Shown here one piece after another: positions 54,207 to 64,000 of a DNA stretch of 64,000 nt. The notes under the pieces were generated by a model. The model was not told the origin of the DNA. It saw nothing but the letters and a program-made list of their open reading frames with translations, and searched no databases. Location of the stretch: positions 1,736,001 through 1,800,000 of the forward strand of contig NC_016474.1 in the NCBI RefSeq assembly GCF_000226095.1. The letters run 5' to 3'. Source of the DNA: Thermothelomyces thermophilus ATCC 42464. Its lineage: Eukaryota; Ascomycota; Sordariomycetes; Sordariales; Chaetomiaceae. The first letter of the stretch is position 1; each line of letters begins with the position of its first letter. A program made the position numbers and the translations under genes.

Positions 54207-54938
54207 ATGCCTCCCGTTCAGGTCCACACCAAATCCCCCATCAACGCCGCCAAAGCGTCGGGCGTAACCCCGCAAACCGCCGCCCCGGGAGTAGCAGGTC
54301 CCGACGTGTCAGGCGACGCCACAACGACACCAATAACAACAACAACAGCAGCAGCAGCAGCAGCTTCCTCAGCCTTCCACCCCTCCTCCAACCCACCACC
54401 GACACGGACGACCCCCTCTCTCCAGCAACCACCGCCCCCTCCGCAGCCAGGCGCGGTCCCCCGCCTCCCGGAAGCCACGGGAGCTCCAGCGCCGCCGCGG
54501 AACTCGACAGGAGACTCGCCGGGCGCCGGCGGCCCGGCCCCCCCCCGGGCACCGACCGCGACCGCGGCCCCGATTCCCGGCGTGAGCTACCCGCCGCAAA
54601 TGGGCCGCCCGCCCCCGCAGGCGGGGCATAACCAGCGCGGGACGACCGCGGCGCCGCTCGGCGGAGGGGCGTACCCTGGCCCTGGCCCGGGCCCGGGCCC
54701 TGGCGGCTACTATTACTACCAGCAGAACGGGAGTTCTGCGTCATCGGCGGCAGCGGCGGCGGCGGCGGGGTACGTACCGCCTTACCAGGGCGGCGGCGGC
54801 GGTGGGAGTTGGGGGACGGGTGAGGATGAGGAGGAGGGGTTCTTCGGCTCGGCGCTGAAGCTCGCCAAGGCAGCCGGGGAGAAGCTGTCTGCTGCTGAGA
54901 GCGAGGTCTGGAGGAGGATTAACGGGGAGGGGAATTAG
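54207..54938 (+). CDS. Unrecognised low-complexity protein with conserved-looking C-terminal helix
   Basis: Single exon, 243 residues. I do not recognise a domain. About 85% is low complexity: Thr/Ala run (TTTTAAAAAAS), Pro-rich segments (residues 60-155), a GPGPGPGPGG-YYYYQQ stretch, an Ala run and GGGGGGS. The C-terminus changes character: acidic EDEEEGFFGSA, then LKLAKAAGEKLSAAESEVW followed by RRINGEGN, an amphipathic helix that looks like the functional part and may bind a membrane or partner. Coding status is supported by the single ATG at 54207 in a clean leader, a frame open for the whole 732 bp and the sharp switch to an ordered tail. It could be a scaffold or stress-granule-type protein; no function is claimed. 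Confidence 0.7.
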   Translation: MPPVQVHTKSPINAAKASGVTPQTAAPGVAGPDVSGDATTTPITTTTAAAAAASSAFHPSSNPPPTRTTPSLQQPPPPPQPGAVPRLPEATGAPAPPRNSTGDSPGAGGPAPPRAPTATAAPIPGVSYPPQMGRPPPQAGHNQRGTTAAPLGGGAYPGPGPGPGPGGYYYYQQNGSSASSAAAAAAAGYVPPYQGGGGGGSWGTGEDEEEGFFGSALKLAKAAGEKLSAAESEVWRRINGEGN

Positions 54939-57900
54939 GATTATTCTTATTTTTTTGTTTTTAATTTGGGAAGTGGGTGGTTTGAGGAAGTTAGGGATTA
55001 GAATTACTTTAGTAGTATCCACGCAGGTCTGTTTAATTGCTTGGCCGTATCTTCAAGAGCTATTTAATCCTGAATTTCACATCTGCTGCGCATATATGGC
55101 GGGTAGCTGGAGGGACCATATCAGACATGGGGCATCTCTAGGAAGACAGCCTGCCACTCCTGTCTACCTGGGAGGGGGGTTAATCTGACCATCTCCTATA
55201 GCAAGAAAAGTGGTGTTAAAGTGTACGTGCCCGCTGTTCCTGGAAGTTAATATGTTCACGTCTTTTCCACACCACGGACATTGCGCGTTTGCAATGGGCG
55301 TGGTTCTCTGGTCCGGACTTCGAGCAATACCCAAGCAGCTTAGGAGTAGACGGGGCGTACGGGGGGCTCATAACGTTCCAAGCTTAATCATAGCGCGAAA
55401 CACTACGAAAAAAAAACGCGGGACGGGCCATACGGAGTATGTACACTACAGCCCGCCGCCAGTGCCGCTGCCTGGACAGGCGCCTGTGCCGCGCTGGGCG
55501 GCTTACGGGCACGGAAGGGACGGTCTCATGGGAGGCACGGGTTGTGGGTTTAAGTACTCAACATCAGACGTCTGATATCCGGGCAGGCGACCCGAGGGCG
55601 AGGCGAGAGCGAGACCAGCGAGTCCGAACGCCGTGCGCTCTTGCCCCTTCGATACCTACCGACGGGACTAGGCTTCCGCGAGCGTCTCGGTGGCCCTCCT
55701 CGGCCCTCGCCCTTGTTTTTGGTTTGCTCGACGGTGATCTGTTGCAGGTGCGTCATCCTCTTGTCACTGTGAGGGCCGTGATCGACCCTTCTTGGCCAGG
55801 AACACCCTTCGAAGAGAGGGCTTTCCGCACCCCGCGATAGGTATGGAATCTCCAGGATAGGTAGGGCTCTTGTCCTACACATCCATCCACGCAAGCCACG
55901 CAGCCCCAGCCCACAACCCACAACCCAACGACACCCACGACCCCCCCGATCCACCCACATCTCCCCTTCTCGACGAACCCTGTCCCCACAGCCAGGCTGG
56001 CGGACCGACACGGCCCCAGCCCTCTGGACGCCGGCATACACCAAACACTACAACAGTTCCAGAGGAAGAAAGCGGTCGGCGGCCTCTTCCTGTTGAGGAA
56101 GCATCGCGTCATCCTTGGTTCGGGATCTCCATAAGAGCCGACGTATAAGGCCGTGGAGGGGTGCGGCTAAAAGGCGCCAGGACTTTCCCAAAGCGGCGAG
56201 CGTTGTTATGCAAAAGACGGGTGACCGGGGGGAGGGGGAGGGGGAGGGGGAGGCAAGATCTGGCTTGCTTGCTCTTGGGGGGGGGGGGGGTGTGGCTGCG
56301 GTTTCTCCGTACGCTACGGAGGAACTGCCTACACTAGTTGGCTAGCCGCCATTATTAGAAGAGCCTGGCTGGGGTGCCGGTCTCGCCGAAGGCAGCGGTC
56401 GGTAACGGCGGAAGCAAGAAGCAGGGGAGGGGCTGGTTGAATTGCGTGGTCTGGGCCCTGCGCAGAAGATCTAGCATGTCATGGAAGCTGCGTGGAAGGG
56501 AAGGAAGTGCCGTCCGAGCACCTCAACAGGCAAGGGGAACCGCGTAAGGTAGGAAACCTGAGGTAGCAACAGGCCAGGCACCCGAAGATCACCTGGAGCC
56601 CACCTTACCATTGCCGGTGTGGTATTCGTGCTGTCCTGCGTATGTATTGTATTGTACTGTACATATACTACATCCAGCAGCTCTTGTATACCCAGCATTT
56701 GCAGTCCACGATGCCCATCTTGGCTGACTTTGTCTAAACAAAAGAAAGATTGCCCATGCAAAGTGAGTATCCACACACCAAGCCGTACTATCAGGGGCAC
56801 CCCTCCAGGATCCTCGAAAAAAAAAAGGCCGCCATCCACCGCTCTAACGGCGGGGCGGCCGACCATAGATTGGTTTCGGCGGCCCGGATCGTTATTGCAC
56901 TGTGAACTTCGTCTACGTGCCTGGCCAGCCCTATACTGTGTAGGTCAACGACATCTACCGCAATGAGGCCGTCTGGACCTCGAAACAGCGGAACGATACA
57001 CGGTTTCCGCACACCCGTTCGAGAGCGGGACGCCGCTCCATCCCGCCGGCGTGCAAAGACATCGGACCAGGCGGTCGCGAACGTGCAATGACGGGTTACT
57101 GGAGAAACGGAAGCGCAAGCGGTGGAGCCAGTGGCATGGCTGCATCCGTTTGGGAAAGACTTGGAGACTGGCAGACCTGCAGACTTGCCAAACTTGCAGA
57201 AATCGAATTTCTCTGCCTTGAGCAAGGAGCGCTGCAGATAGCCAGTGCAAGCTGTTGGTTTGAGAAGAGGAGAATCTCATTAGGGTAAAACAAGAGGACG
57301 AGAAGTGAAAAATTTCAGGAGCGGATGGATGGTTCGAGAGGCGCTGCACCCCGACCCTCCATGCCACGTCGCTGCCGTGTCCCCAAACACCGGGTGATTG
57401 GAGATGCTGACGGACGATGGCCTGGGGTGAAAGGATGACTGGATGACTGGATGGATGGATGAATGGATGGATGAAGGGGTGCTGCCGGGGGGTATCGGGA
57501 TCATAGCCCGATAAAACATCCCCCACCATCCTCAATTTCATCAAGTGTTTTTAGATTCGCTAGTTGCCTGGCTGCCAAACAGCCGCACGGTGACATCAGA
57601 ACGAGGAACTCACGAAGAATATGAAACCGGCACACAGGCGGACATCGAGAAATCGAGTAATACTTCTTGGCCTCGGGTTACGAAGGGCCGACTGACAATC
57701 CGCAATTGACTCGAGCTCACTCTCGATTTTGGCCGGGTATGCAAAAACACACAAGTACTGTGTGTAGATATACATACATACATACGTACGTACATACGCA
57801 GAAATCCGTACTTGGTATGGCGCGGAACAACGGAATGGCGGATATCGAGCTAGCTTGTCAGCAGCGTGTACACTAACCCGTTCTTTGGGGAGAGTTGCGA

Positions 57901-60900
57901 TCTGGATCTCGAGCCGGGGGGAGAGAAAGTGACGAGGGGCCCTGCTAAACTTGGGATGGCGCAACCTTTTGCAGTGTGGAGGTGACATCGGGGCCCCGCT
58001 CTGACAAATCTGAGACGACTCAGGACTGCTGCCCCCCTGGTGAGCCCCGCCGATGAAGCGCGTTGCAAGCTCGAGGAAAGCCGACCGAAGCTGGGTTTTG
58101 ACCCACTTATTGTGCCTCTCCCGCAGGCCAACCCCCACAACCCGTCATGCTTTTCGGCTCTGCGGAGCCAGCCCTGTAGCAGGTTTATCCTGACAGCCAA
58201 CCAGGTCGCGCCTGCGACCCACTGCAACGGCAACCTCAAACGGCTGCTGCCCCTGCCGCGAGTCGCGTCTCTCGCTCTCCAACGACAATCGTTCAATTCC
58301 CTTCTCTCTGTTCACCGCGTCGCCGGCCAATACTGATTGGCACCCCAAAGCACGCGCCCACCACACACCGCCATCATGGCTGACGACTAACCGACTGAAT
58401 TGATTTGATTTGGAGACCAGTTCTTTGCTCGGAACCGTGCAGTCATCATTTTCACCGACCGAATCAGCAGTTTTTGTGGGATGGGGCCGATGATGGGGAG
58501 ATCTCGACCGCTGAAAGCGTGCCGGACCGTGCGCACACTTTTACCCTCATCATCCGTGGGTTTTACTGTCGCCAACCACGCAACCACGCCGTCACGGGGA
58601 TGCTCTGCGTGGCTCTGTTCGGCTGTCCATCTTCACAGCCAATGAATATTTTTATAGGAACAATCGACGACGGGCGTGGCGCAATTCGGCAGATACCTAG
58701 GTATAATGCTCTAGACAATGGCCGAAAGGCCACGGCGCTGCGCCGGCCCACTATATCGTATCACTTGGGAAGAAGGGTTGAGCTGCCAGAGGTTGACGGC
58801 CTTCGAAATGTTTAACGGCTTTTGTTCTGGCGCTACGACTCCTCCCCTCACAGCCAATAACCACCGGAAAGAGGTGCTACTGGATCTTCGGATTTCGTGG
58901 GCATCTGTTTGACCGTACGGCCAAGGCCGCCCATCATGTGGAGATCCGGGGCCGGGCGAAAAAAACAGGAGCGCCGCTCGACCAAGATCCGGATCGTCGA
59001 CGACGAAACAGCGGCCGATGCTGGCGCCAAACATGCTCGACCATGATCTTCGCGAGAAGCCAGGGCGAGCCACAGACAAGTACGTCGTCCGCGCAATAAT
59101 ACTTTGTACGAAAGGTCCCGGTCGTTTCCGTCGCGACAAGCACGTTGCGGCGGCCGCAACCCTATTTCGGGTACGCCGCACCCCAGGTCGGATATGCCGT
59201 GCAGGAGTCGCGGCGGGAGTGGGCGTGCCAGGTTCACGAGCGCTACGTTACCCTATCCGCATGGCCACGACAAGACACTTATCAGATTATAGGACTGAAT
59301 CTGTGTTGGTCTTATTTTATCTTATTTACTTTCTTTTCTTTATTTCTATCTGGTTTTTTTTTTTTTTAGTCGCTCTTCATCACCCGTTTCGTACTCTGAT
59401 CAAACCCCACCACACGTCCCCCAATCTTGGTATGCGCGTTTGAATGTCGTGTACTCTGCATACGTACACACCCACGGAGGTGAGACAAGCCACCCCCTCC
59501 CCTGCTTGCTCTCGCGCAGGGCCCTGTCCAGCCTCAGCCTCGAAGCCCCGCTCCCAACCAGGTTTAGTTTAGCCCCCCCTTCTCAATCAACCCTTCGTCT
59601 CGTCCGAGTGGGTTATCGTGCCGTACGAGTACGCAGTAGTCAGGTACCGGTTTCTGAACGAACGACCTTGCAGCTTTCTCTTCCCCCGGGAAATGTTCTA
59701 TTTTGGCCCCTACAGAGTCCCCTGCTCTTCTCATCCCTAAATTTTCTAATTATTCTCTTCGCTTTGCTGAGAGAGGAAACCATTCCATTTGACTGATCAT
59801 CGAGCATCCGACGAGCAGGCCCGTCGCTCGGTGTTTTATCTGGGACTCCCAAACTTCCCAAAACGGCAGAGTCCTATGAGCCCAGGTTCTCTCACGTACC
59901 CCCCCCCTCCTTTCCCCCTCCCCAGGTCATCTGCGGAAGGATGCTACTCTGGCTACCCTGCCCGCCCCGTTGCCCGCCCCGATACTATCTCATCACTCTC
60001 CTTCATCATCATCCTTGCGGCTCATCATCCCCTGGACGCTACACTAGGCTAAGAAGCAGATCCTCTCACACCACCTGTCCTTGACCTCGCAAGCTGTACA
60101 CTACTGGTAGTCTACTATGTACAGTACACAGTAACTTGTAGGTCGGGTTAGTCCGTCGCTAAAAAAAAAAAAAAAATCCCCGGCCTAGCCCTTACCGGTG
60201 TTCCGAGCCCGGCCCAGTTGCGCCGTGTTCTAGTGTACGCCGAGTAGTATACCCTACTGCGTCGACCCCCTGCTACCGGAGGCTAGACTCCCAGTCCGCG
60301 GTAGTTAGTAGCTTCTCTCTTATACCCCCAAGGGTCCTACGCCGTCCCGTCACTGAGAGCCTCTTTTGTTCCTTTTGCCTCGCCCAATCCACGCAAGCTC
60401 ACACCGGTTGTTTCCCTACAATAGTCGCTCCTTAACAGCTCCTCTAATCCCCGACATATCGGGCTCTGGTCTATAATATACCAAGAGCTGGTTCTCTTCC
60501 GCCTAGCACTACTACCCCCCACAGGACGGGCACCCGTGCGGACCGCTGTCTCGGCGAGTCCTCCCTCGTCCCCAGCTCATCACGTTCTTTTTCGCGGCTT
60601 CCGAGACCTCGGTTGACACTCTTTGTTTTCTTTCCTCTTACCCAATTCTTCGCTCACACCACTTGGCTCACTCACCGACTCTCTCGCCCTCCCCTCGAAC
60701 CATCCTCGAGGAAAGCCGTTCGCTCACATTCACGCCATTCACCCGCTCATTGCACACCACTGCCGTTACCTCCCCGATTGTTACCTCCCCGATTGTCACG
60801 CGGCGCACAGGATCCCTTCTCTGGTCCAGCTGGCCGGATTCCGTCTCATGAGAAACCCTCGGCCTTCGCGCGTCATATAAGTACTTGCGTATCCCTGGTT

Positions 60901-60963
60901 GGTAAATCTCTGCAACAGCATCCTACTGGTCTACTGGACCATCATGACACGAGACGCGCTGGC
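54939..60963. other. Gene-poor stretch and CT-rich leader of the Rua1-like gene
   Basis: About 6 kb with no gene I can support. Features seen: one TACGGAGTA (55431); CA/CCC-rich stretch at 55880-56000; G-rich tracts at 56227-56290; ATGGATGGATGA repeats around 57440-57475; ACATACATACGTACG repeats around 57772-57797; a T14 run near 59355 and an A15 run near 60160. From about 59500 on the top strand is strongly C/T-rich, like the leader before the kinase gene at 20954, and is the probable promoter and 5' untranslated region of the regulator at 60964. A minus-strand frame at 56791-57225 (144 codons) was considered and not accepted. Confidence 0.4.
56227..56290. repeat. G-rich tract with four G5-A units and a G14 run
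   Basis: 56227-56253 reads as four or five G-runs separated by single A, a textbook intramolecular G-quadruplex pattern on the top strand; 56277-56290 is 14 consecutive G. Confidence 0.85.
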
Positions 60964-61511
60964 ATGGTGGATCCCCTAAACAGGCACCATGCCTCGCCCT
61001 TCCCTTCCCCCTACCCCTTCCGCCCCGGGGTATTCATGCTAACTGCGTCAGGGCAGCCTAGCTTGCTGTCGATAGATTACCAGTACACTTCCCGTGGCCA
61101 CACAATCCCCCACGGTCATGGACGCAATTTACGGCAGCCTGTACGCCTTCTCATTTTTTTGTTGCCCGCTCCTCAGCCCTGCTACCCAGAACAAGTTAGG
61201 TAGCTGACATGTATGCTTTAGACAACAAGAGACACAGATACCTTCTTTCAGCTTTAACGATCCCGGCAGTCAGTACGACGGGAACGCCGCGCAGCTTGAA
61301 CCAAACCCCTTCGCCGGCATGGACGGGAACGTAACGCTACCTCCCAGGACGGATTCCATGATGGCCTCACATGCAGCATGGACGGTGCCCACCCCCCAGG
61401 GATTGAGACCCCGCCCCGCTACCATCCACGAGGGCTTCTCCTTCTGTGTAGGGGGAGGGTTCGAAGGCTTGCCGGCCTGGGACCCTTCGTCGTTAGGAGC
61501 AGGAGCAACAA

Positions 61512-61552
<41 letters not shown>

Positions 61553-63552
61553 ACAACAACAACAACAACAAGTGACACCATGTCATCCAGGCCCGTCTCG
61601 GTTCACCAGGACTTCTACCCGGCGACCACGATGGAGAACGGTGAGTGCGGCGGCCGGCAGGGAGCCATCGACGACGGGCTAACCGTGATTGGGTCAGATG
61701 CGTGGGCGCAAAAGCCGTGCGACGGGAACTTGGAGATGTCGGGGCTGGAACCGGACATGATAGGACAGGCGTATACGACGGACGAGGCGATTCCGATCCT
61801 CGACCTTCGGTCCTTCGGCCCTTCGATGGACGGCGATTCCCGCGCTCTCGATGGAACGAATGCGCGCCGGATGTCTGGCTCGTCCTTCACCTTGTCGACG
61901 ACCGGCGGTCTGTCCGAGATCACTTCGTACGAGGACTTCTCGGCCGCGCTCTCGGATGCCCCCTCTCTCAGCTCCGACTACCCCCCGCCGTCCAACCGAA
62001 CGTCCATGATCTCGTCGACCCACTTGTCGCCCGTCGCGTCGCCGAGGATGACGCCCCACAGCCGATCGGAGCTGGTACGGACTCAGAGCAGGGGTAGGGC
62101 CTCGCCGTCGCCGCGCCCGGGAGTGCGTGCCGTGCCCTACTCGGTCGAGGGCGCGAGGAACAAGAGGTGGTCCACCGGGTCCTACGGCACTGCTTCCTCC
62201 AACCGACGGCCGTCCCCGTTTGTCTACCATCACCCGCACGATGCCTTCAACCTGCATGCTCGCCTGTCGTCATCGTCGGCGGCGTCGCCGCACCACTCCT
62301 CCCCCACCATCGCGCAGGGCCAACTGCCCCTGAGCTTCGGCAACCTGCAAGCCGCACAGCAGCAGCATCCATTCCTCTACGGCCCAGCGCCGGCCTTCCA
62401 GCACATCCAGCACAACAACCACATGCTCGTCCCGAGCCAGCTGCCGTCCAACGCCTTCCCCCCCGAATCATCGCACCGCAATCCGTTCGAGAATCCTCCC
62501 CCTCCCCCCGTGCTGTCCCACGGCCTCTTCCGGATGCTGCAGAGCAATGCCGATCCGCACTCGCTCGGCCACGGCCACTACGCCGACCTGTCGGATCCGC
62601 CCGACCTGTACGCCTCGCTGCACGAGGAACAGATCCCGCCGCCGCCCGAGGACATGAATCCGGAGGACCAGGACCTCGTCCCCCACGAGCAGGAGCTCCG
62701 GTTCGAAGGCGACCTGTACACGCCCAGGTGGGTGCGCGGACACGGAAACAAGCGGGAGGGCTGGTGCGGCATCTGCAAGCCGGGCCGCTGGCTGGTCCTC
62801 AAGAACTCGGCCTTCTGGTACGACAAGAGCTTCACCCACGGCATCAGCGCCGCCACCGGCAGCCCCTTCCAGGAGCCGCAGGAGACGAGGCGGATGGACG
62901 GCAACCCGGACGTCTGGGAAGGGCTCTGCGGGAGCTGCAACGAGTGGATCGCGCTGGTCAGCAGCAAGAAGAAGGGAACCACGTGGTTCAGGCATGCGTA
63001 CAAGGTAAGTAGTAAGGGAGGGCCCTACCTTCATCTTTTTCCGTCGCAGACGCGGGACGGACCCCCTCGAACTGACTCTTGTTCTTCTTCTCTTAGTGTC
63101 ACACGCATCCCAAGATCAAGGACGCCCCCAAGCGCAAGAGGGAGGGCGGCGGCGCCACCACGCGCGTCTTGCCGGCGTCGACCATGGCCAAGCCGCGAAC
63201 CGAGCCGCTCACGCCGCAGATGATGACGCCCGCCACCTCCTCGACCGCCGTCACGCCGACCCCCGCCACAGCAACAACAGCAGCAGCTCGGCCCGAAGGC
63301 CAGGACTCCCTGCAGCCCTCCGGTCGGGAGCAGCCCCAGGCCCAGCCTCAGCATACCCCGTCATCGTCGTCGTCGCCGTCGTCGTCGCAGGAAGTGCAGC
63401 AACAAGACCGGCAGCAAGCGCAGGAAACCCGGCTCCAGCCCCCGCCGGTGCCCCCGCCCCGGCCGCGCGCTCTGCCTCCGCGCTCCTCCTCCCTCATGAA
63501 CCCGTTAGTGGCCGCCGTCGGCGGTGTTGACGGGTTCCCGAACATGATCTGA
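60964..63552 (+). CDS. Rua1-type transcription regulator (Rua1 C-terminal domain)
   Basis: Three exons: 60964-61140, 61238-63004, 63097-63552; total 2400 nt, 799 residues. The C-terminal region contains DLYTPRWVRGHGNKREGWCG, ICKPGRWLVLKNSAFWYDKS, FTHGISAATGSPFQEPQE, RRMDGNPDVWEGLCGSCNEW and KKKGTTWFRHAYKCHTHPK; this Cys/Trp-rich block is the Rua1 C-terminal domain, named after Ustilago maydis Rua1, a transcription activator of ustilagic acid synthesis. The paired Cys (WCGIC, LCGSC, KCHTH) suggest zinc binding. The 5' part is Ser/Pro/His/Gln-rich and probably activating. Exon 1 (MVDPLNRHHASPFPSPYPF ... GRNLRQP) is less certain: the acceptor at 61237 keeps the frame, giving IPSFSFNDPGSQYDGN, but an additional upstream intron is possible. 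The second intron (92 nt) splits the domain before KCHTHPK. Confidence 0.85.
61507..61569. repeat. CAA/CAG-type triplet repeat coding Thr-Ala
   Basis: Tandem ACAGCA and ACA triplets; in the Rua1-like reading frame they give alternating Thr-Ala then poly-Thr (residues about 148-168). Confidence 0.88.
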
Positions 63553-63571
63553 TGGTAGTCCGGAATTCGAC

Positions 63572-63603
<32 letters not shown>

Positions 63604-64000
63604 TTTTTTTCTTCTCTCCTATTTTTATTTCTTCAACTTCCTATCCCATCTGGCATTTCTTCTCTCCGGGAAAACGAAAAAAAAGTTTCTTCAGGATCTA
63701 CTGACGACGAGGATGATGATCTGCACCCACGACCGTGGTGTTGCTTTTTATGTCGTATCGCATAGACTGGGACAGGACGTTCAGTTTGGGTGGTGAAGAT
63801 GGTGGTGGAGGGAGTTGAATGATCTGCCTTGCTTTCTTGACACTTACTTGGTTACCATTATCGCGTTGTTACCTCCCCTCTCTCTCTCTCTCTGCTTCGG
63901 TGTTGCAGGCGGGAGGACTAATCTCAGTTTGACGAACAGATTCAAGATTTGGTTACTTTTCTTTTTTTTTTTTTTTCCTTCTTTCTTTTATCCCCTGTTT
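63553..64000. other. 3' flank of the Rua1-like gene
   Basis: About 450 bp up to the right window edge, with a (TC)n tract at about 63571-63610, a second at 63880-63893 and a T-rich run at 63962-63976. Probably 3' untranslated region; no further gene start is visible. Confidence 0.5.

Noticed and set aside
56791-57225. 144-codon minus-strand frame in the gene-poor stretch
   Set aside because: No domain, no codon bias and no upstream promoter-like sequence; likely chance.

Overview
The window is nuclear DNA of a filamentous ascomycete (Pezizomycotina), most likely a Sordariomycete of the Sordariales. The reasons are GC-rich genes with short introns (mostly 50-70 nt, GTRNGT donors, CTAAC-like branch sites), compact gene families typical of this group, a dispersed intron-bearing tRNA, and a DNA transposon whose core is AT-rich with CAG-to-TAG changes, the mark of repeat-induced point mutation (RIP). 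The species cannot be fixed from the sequence alone.

Eighteen protein genes, one tRNA gene and two DNA transposons are supported. All gene models were spliced by eye, and every exon set was checked for frame closure. Left part (1-15 kb): a probable Edc1/PNRC-type mRNA decapping activator (-), the RING subunit Hrt1/Rbx1 (+), signal peptidase subunit Spc1 (-), an Alr/Mnr2-type CorA Mg2+ transporter (+), Tim8 (+), ribosomal protein uL23/Rpl25 (-) divergent from the rRNA methyltransferase Bmt2 (+), and enolase-phosphatase E1/Utr4 (-). A gene-free stretch of about 5.9 kb follows (15-21 kb).

Middle part (21-46.6 kb): a Ksp1/Ran1-like kinase (+), an Avt1-like vacuolar amino acid transporter (-), the mitochondrial DEAD-box helicase Mrh4 (+), a CorA-like membrane protein lacking a normal GMN motif (-), the PKA catalytic subunit with a long Gln-rich N-terminus (-), an L-type lectin cargo receptor (-), Tim13 (+), an Nsrp1-like splicing regulator (-) and a phosphoinositide phospholipase C (-).

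Right part (46.6-64 kb): a 2.0-kb Fot1/pogo transposon relic with terminal inverted repeats and TA target duplication, a tRNA-Leu(UAG), Arp8 of the INO80 complex (-), an unrecognised low-complexity protein (+), a second gene-poor stretch of about 6 kb, and a Rua1-type transcription regulator (+). A second transposon, a 523-bp deletion derivative of a Tc1/mariner element with perfect 44-bp inverted repeats, lies in front of TIM13.

The genes are mostly independent housekeeping and signalling genes, not a pathway cluster. Functional pairings in the window are Tim8 with Tim13 (partners in one intermembrane-space chaperone, 32 kb apart), Rpl25 with Bmt2 (a 60S protein and a 25S rRNA methyltransferase sharing a 305-bp promoter), and two CorA-fold proteins, one with and one without the GMN signature. 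No biosynthetic cluster, CRISPR array or clearly new multi-gene system was found. The most unusual structures are the 260-bp purine tract inside a coding-gene intron, the two transposons, and a 9-base motif (TACGGAGTA/TACGGATTA) strongly enriched between genes.
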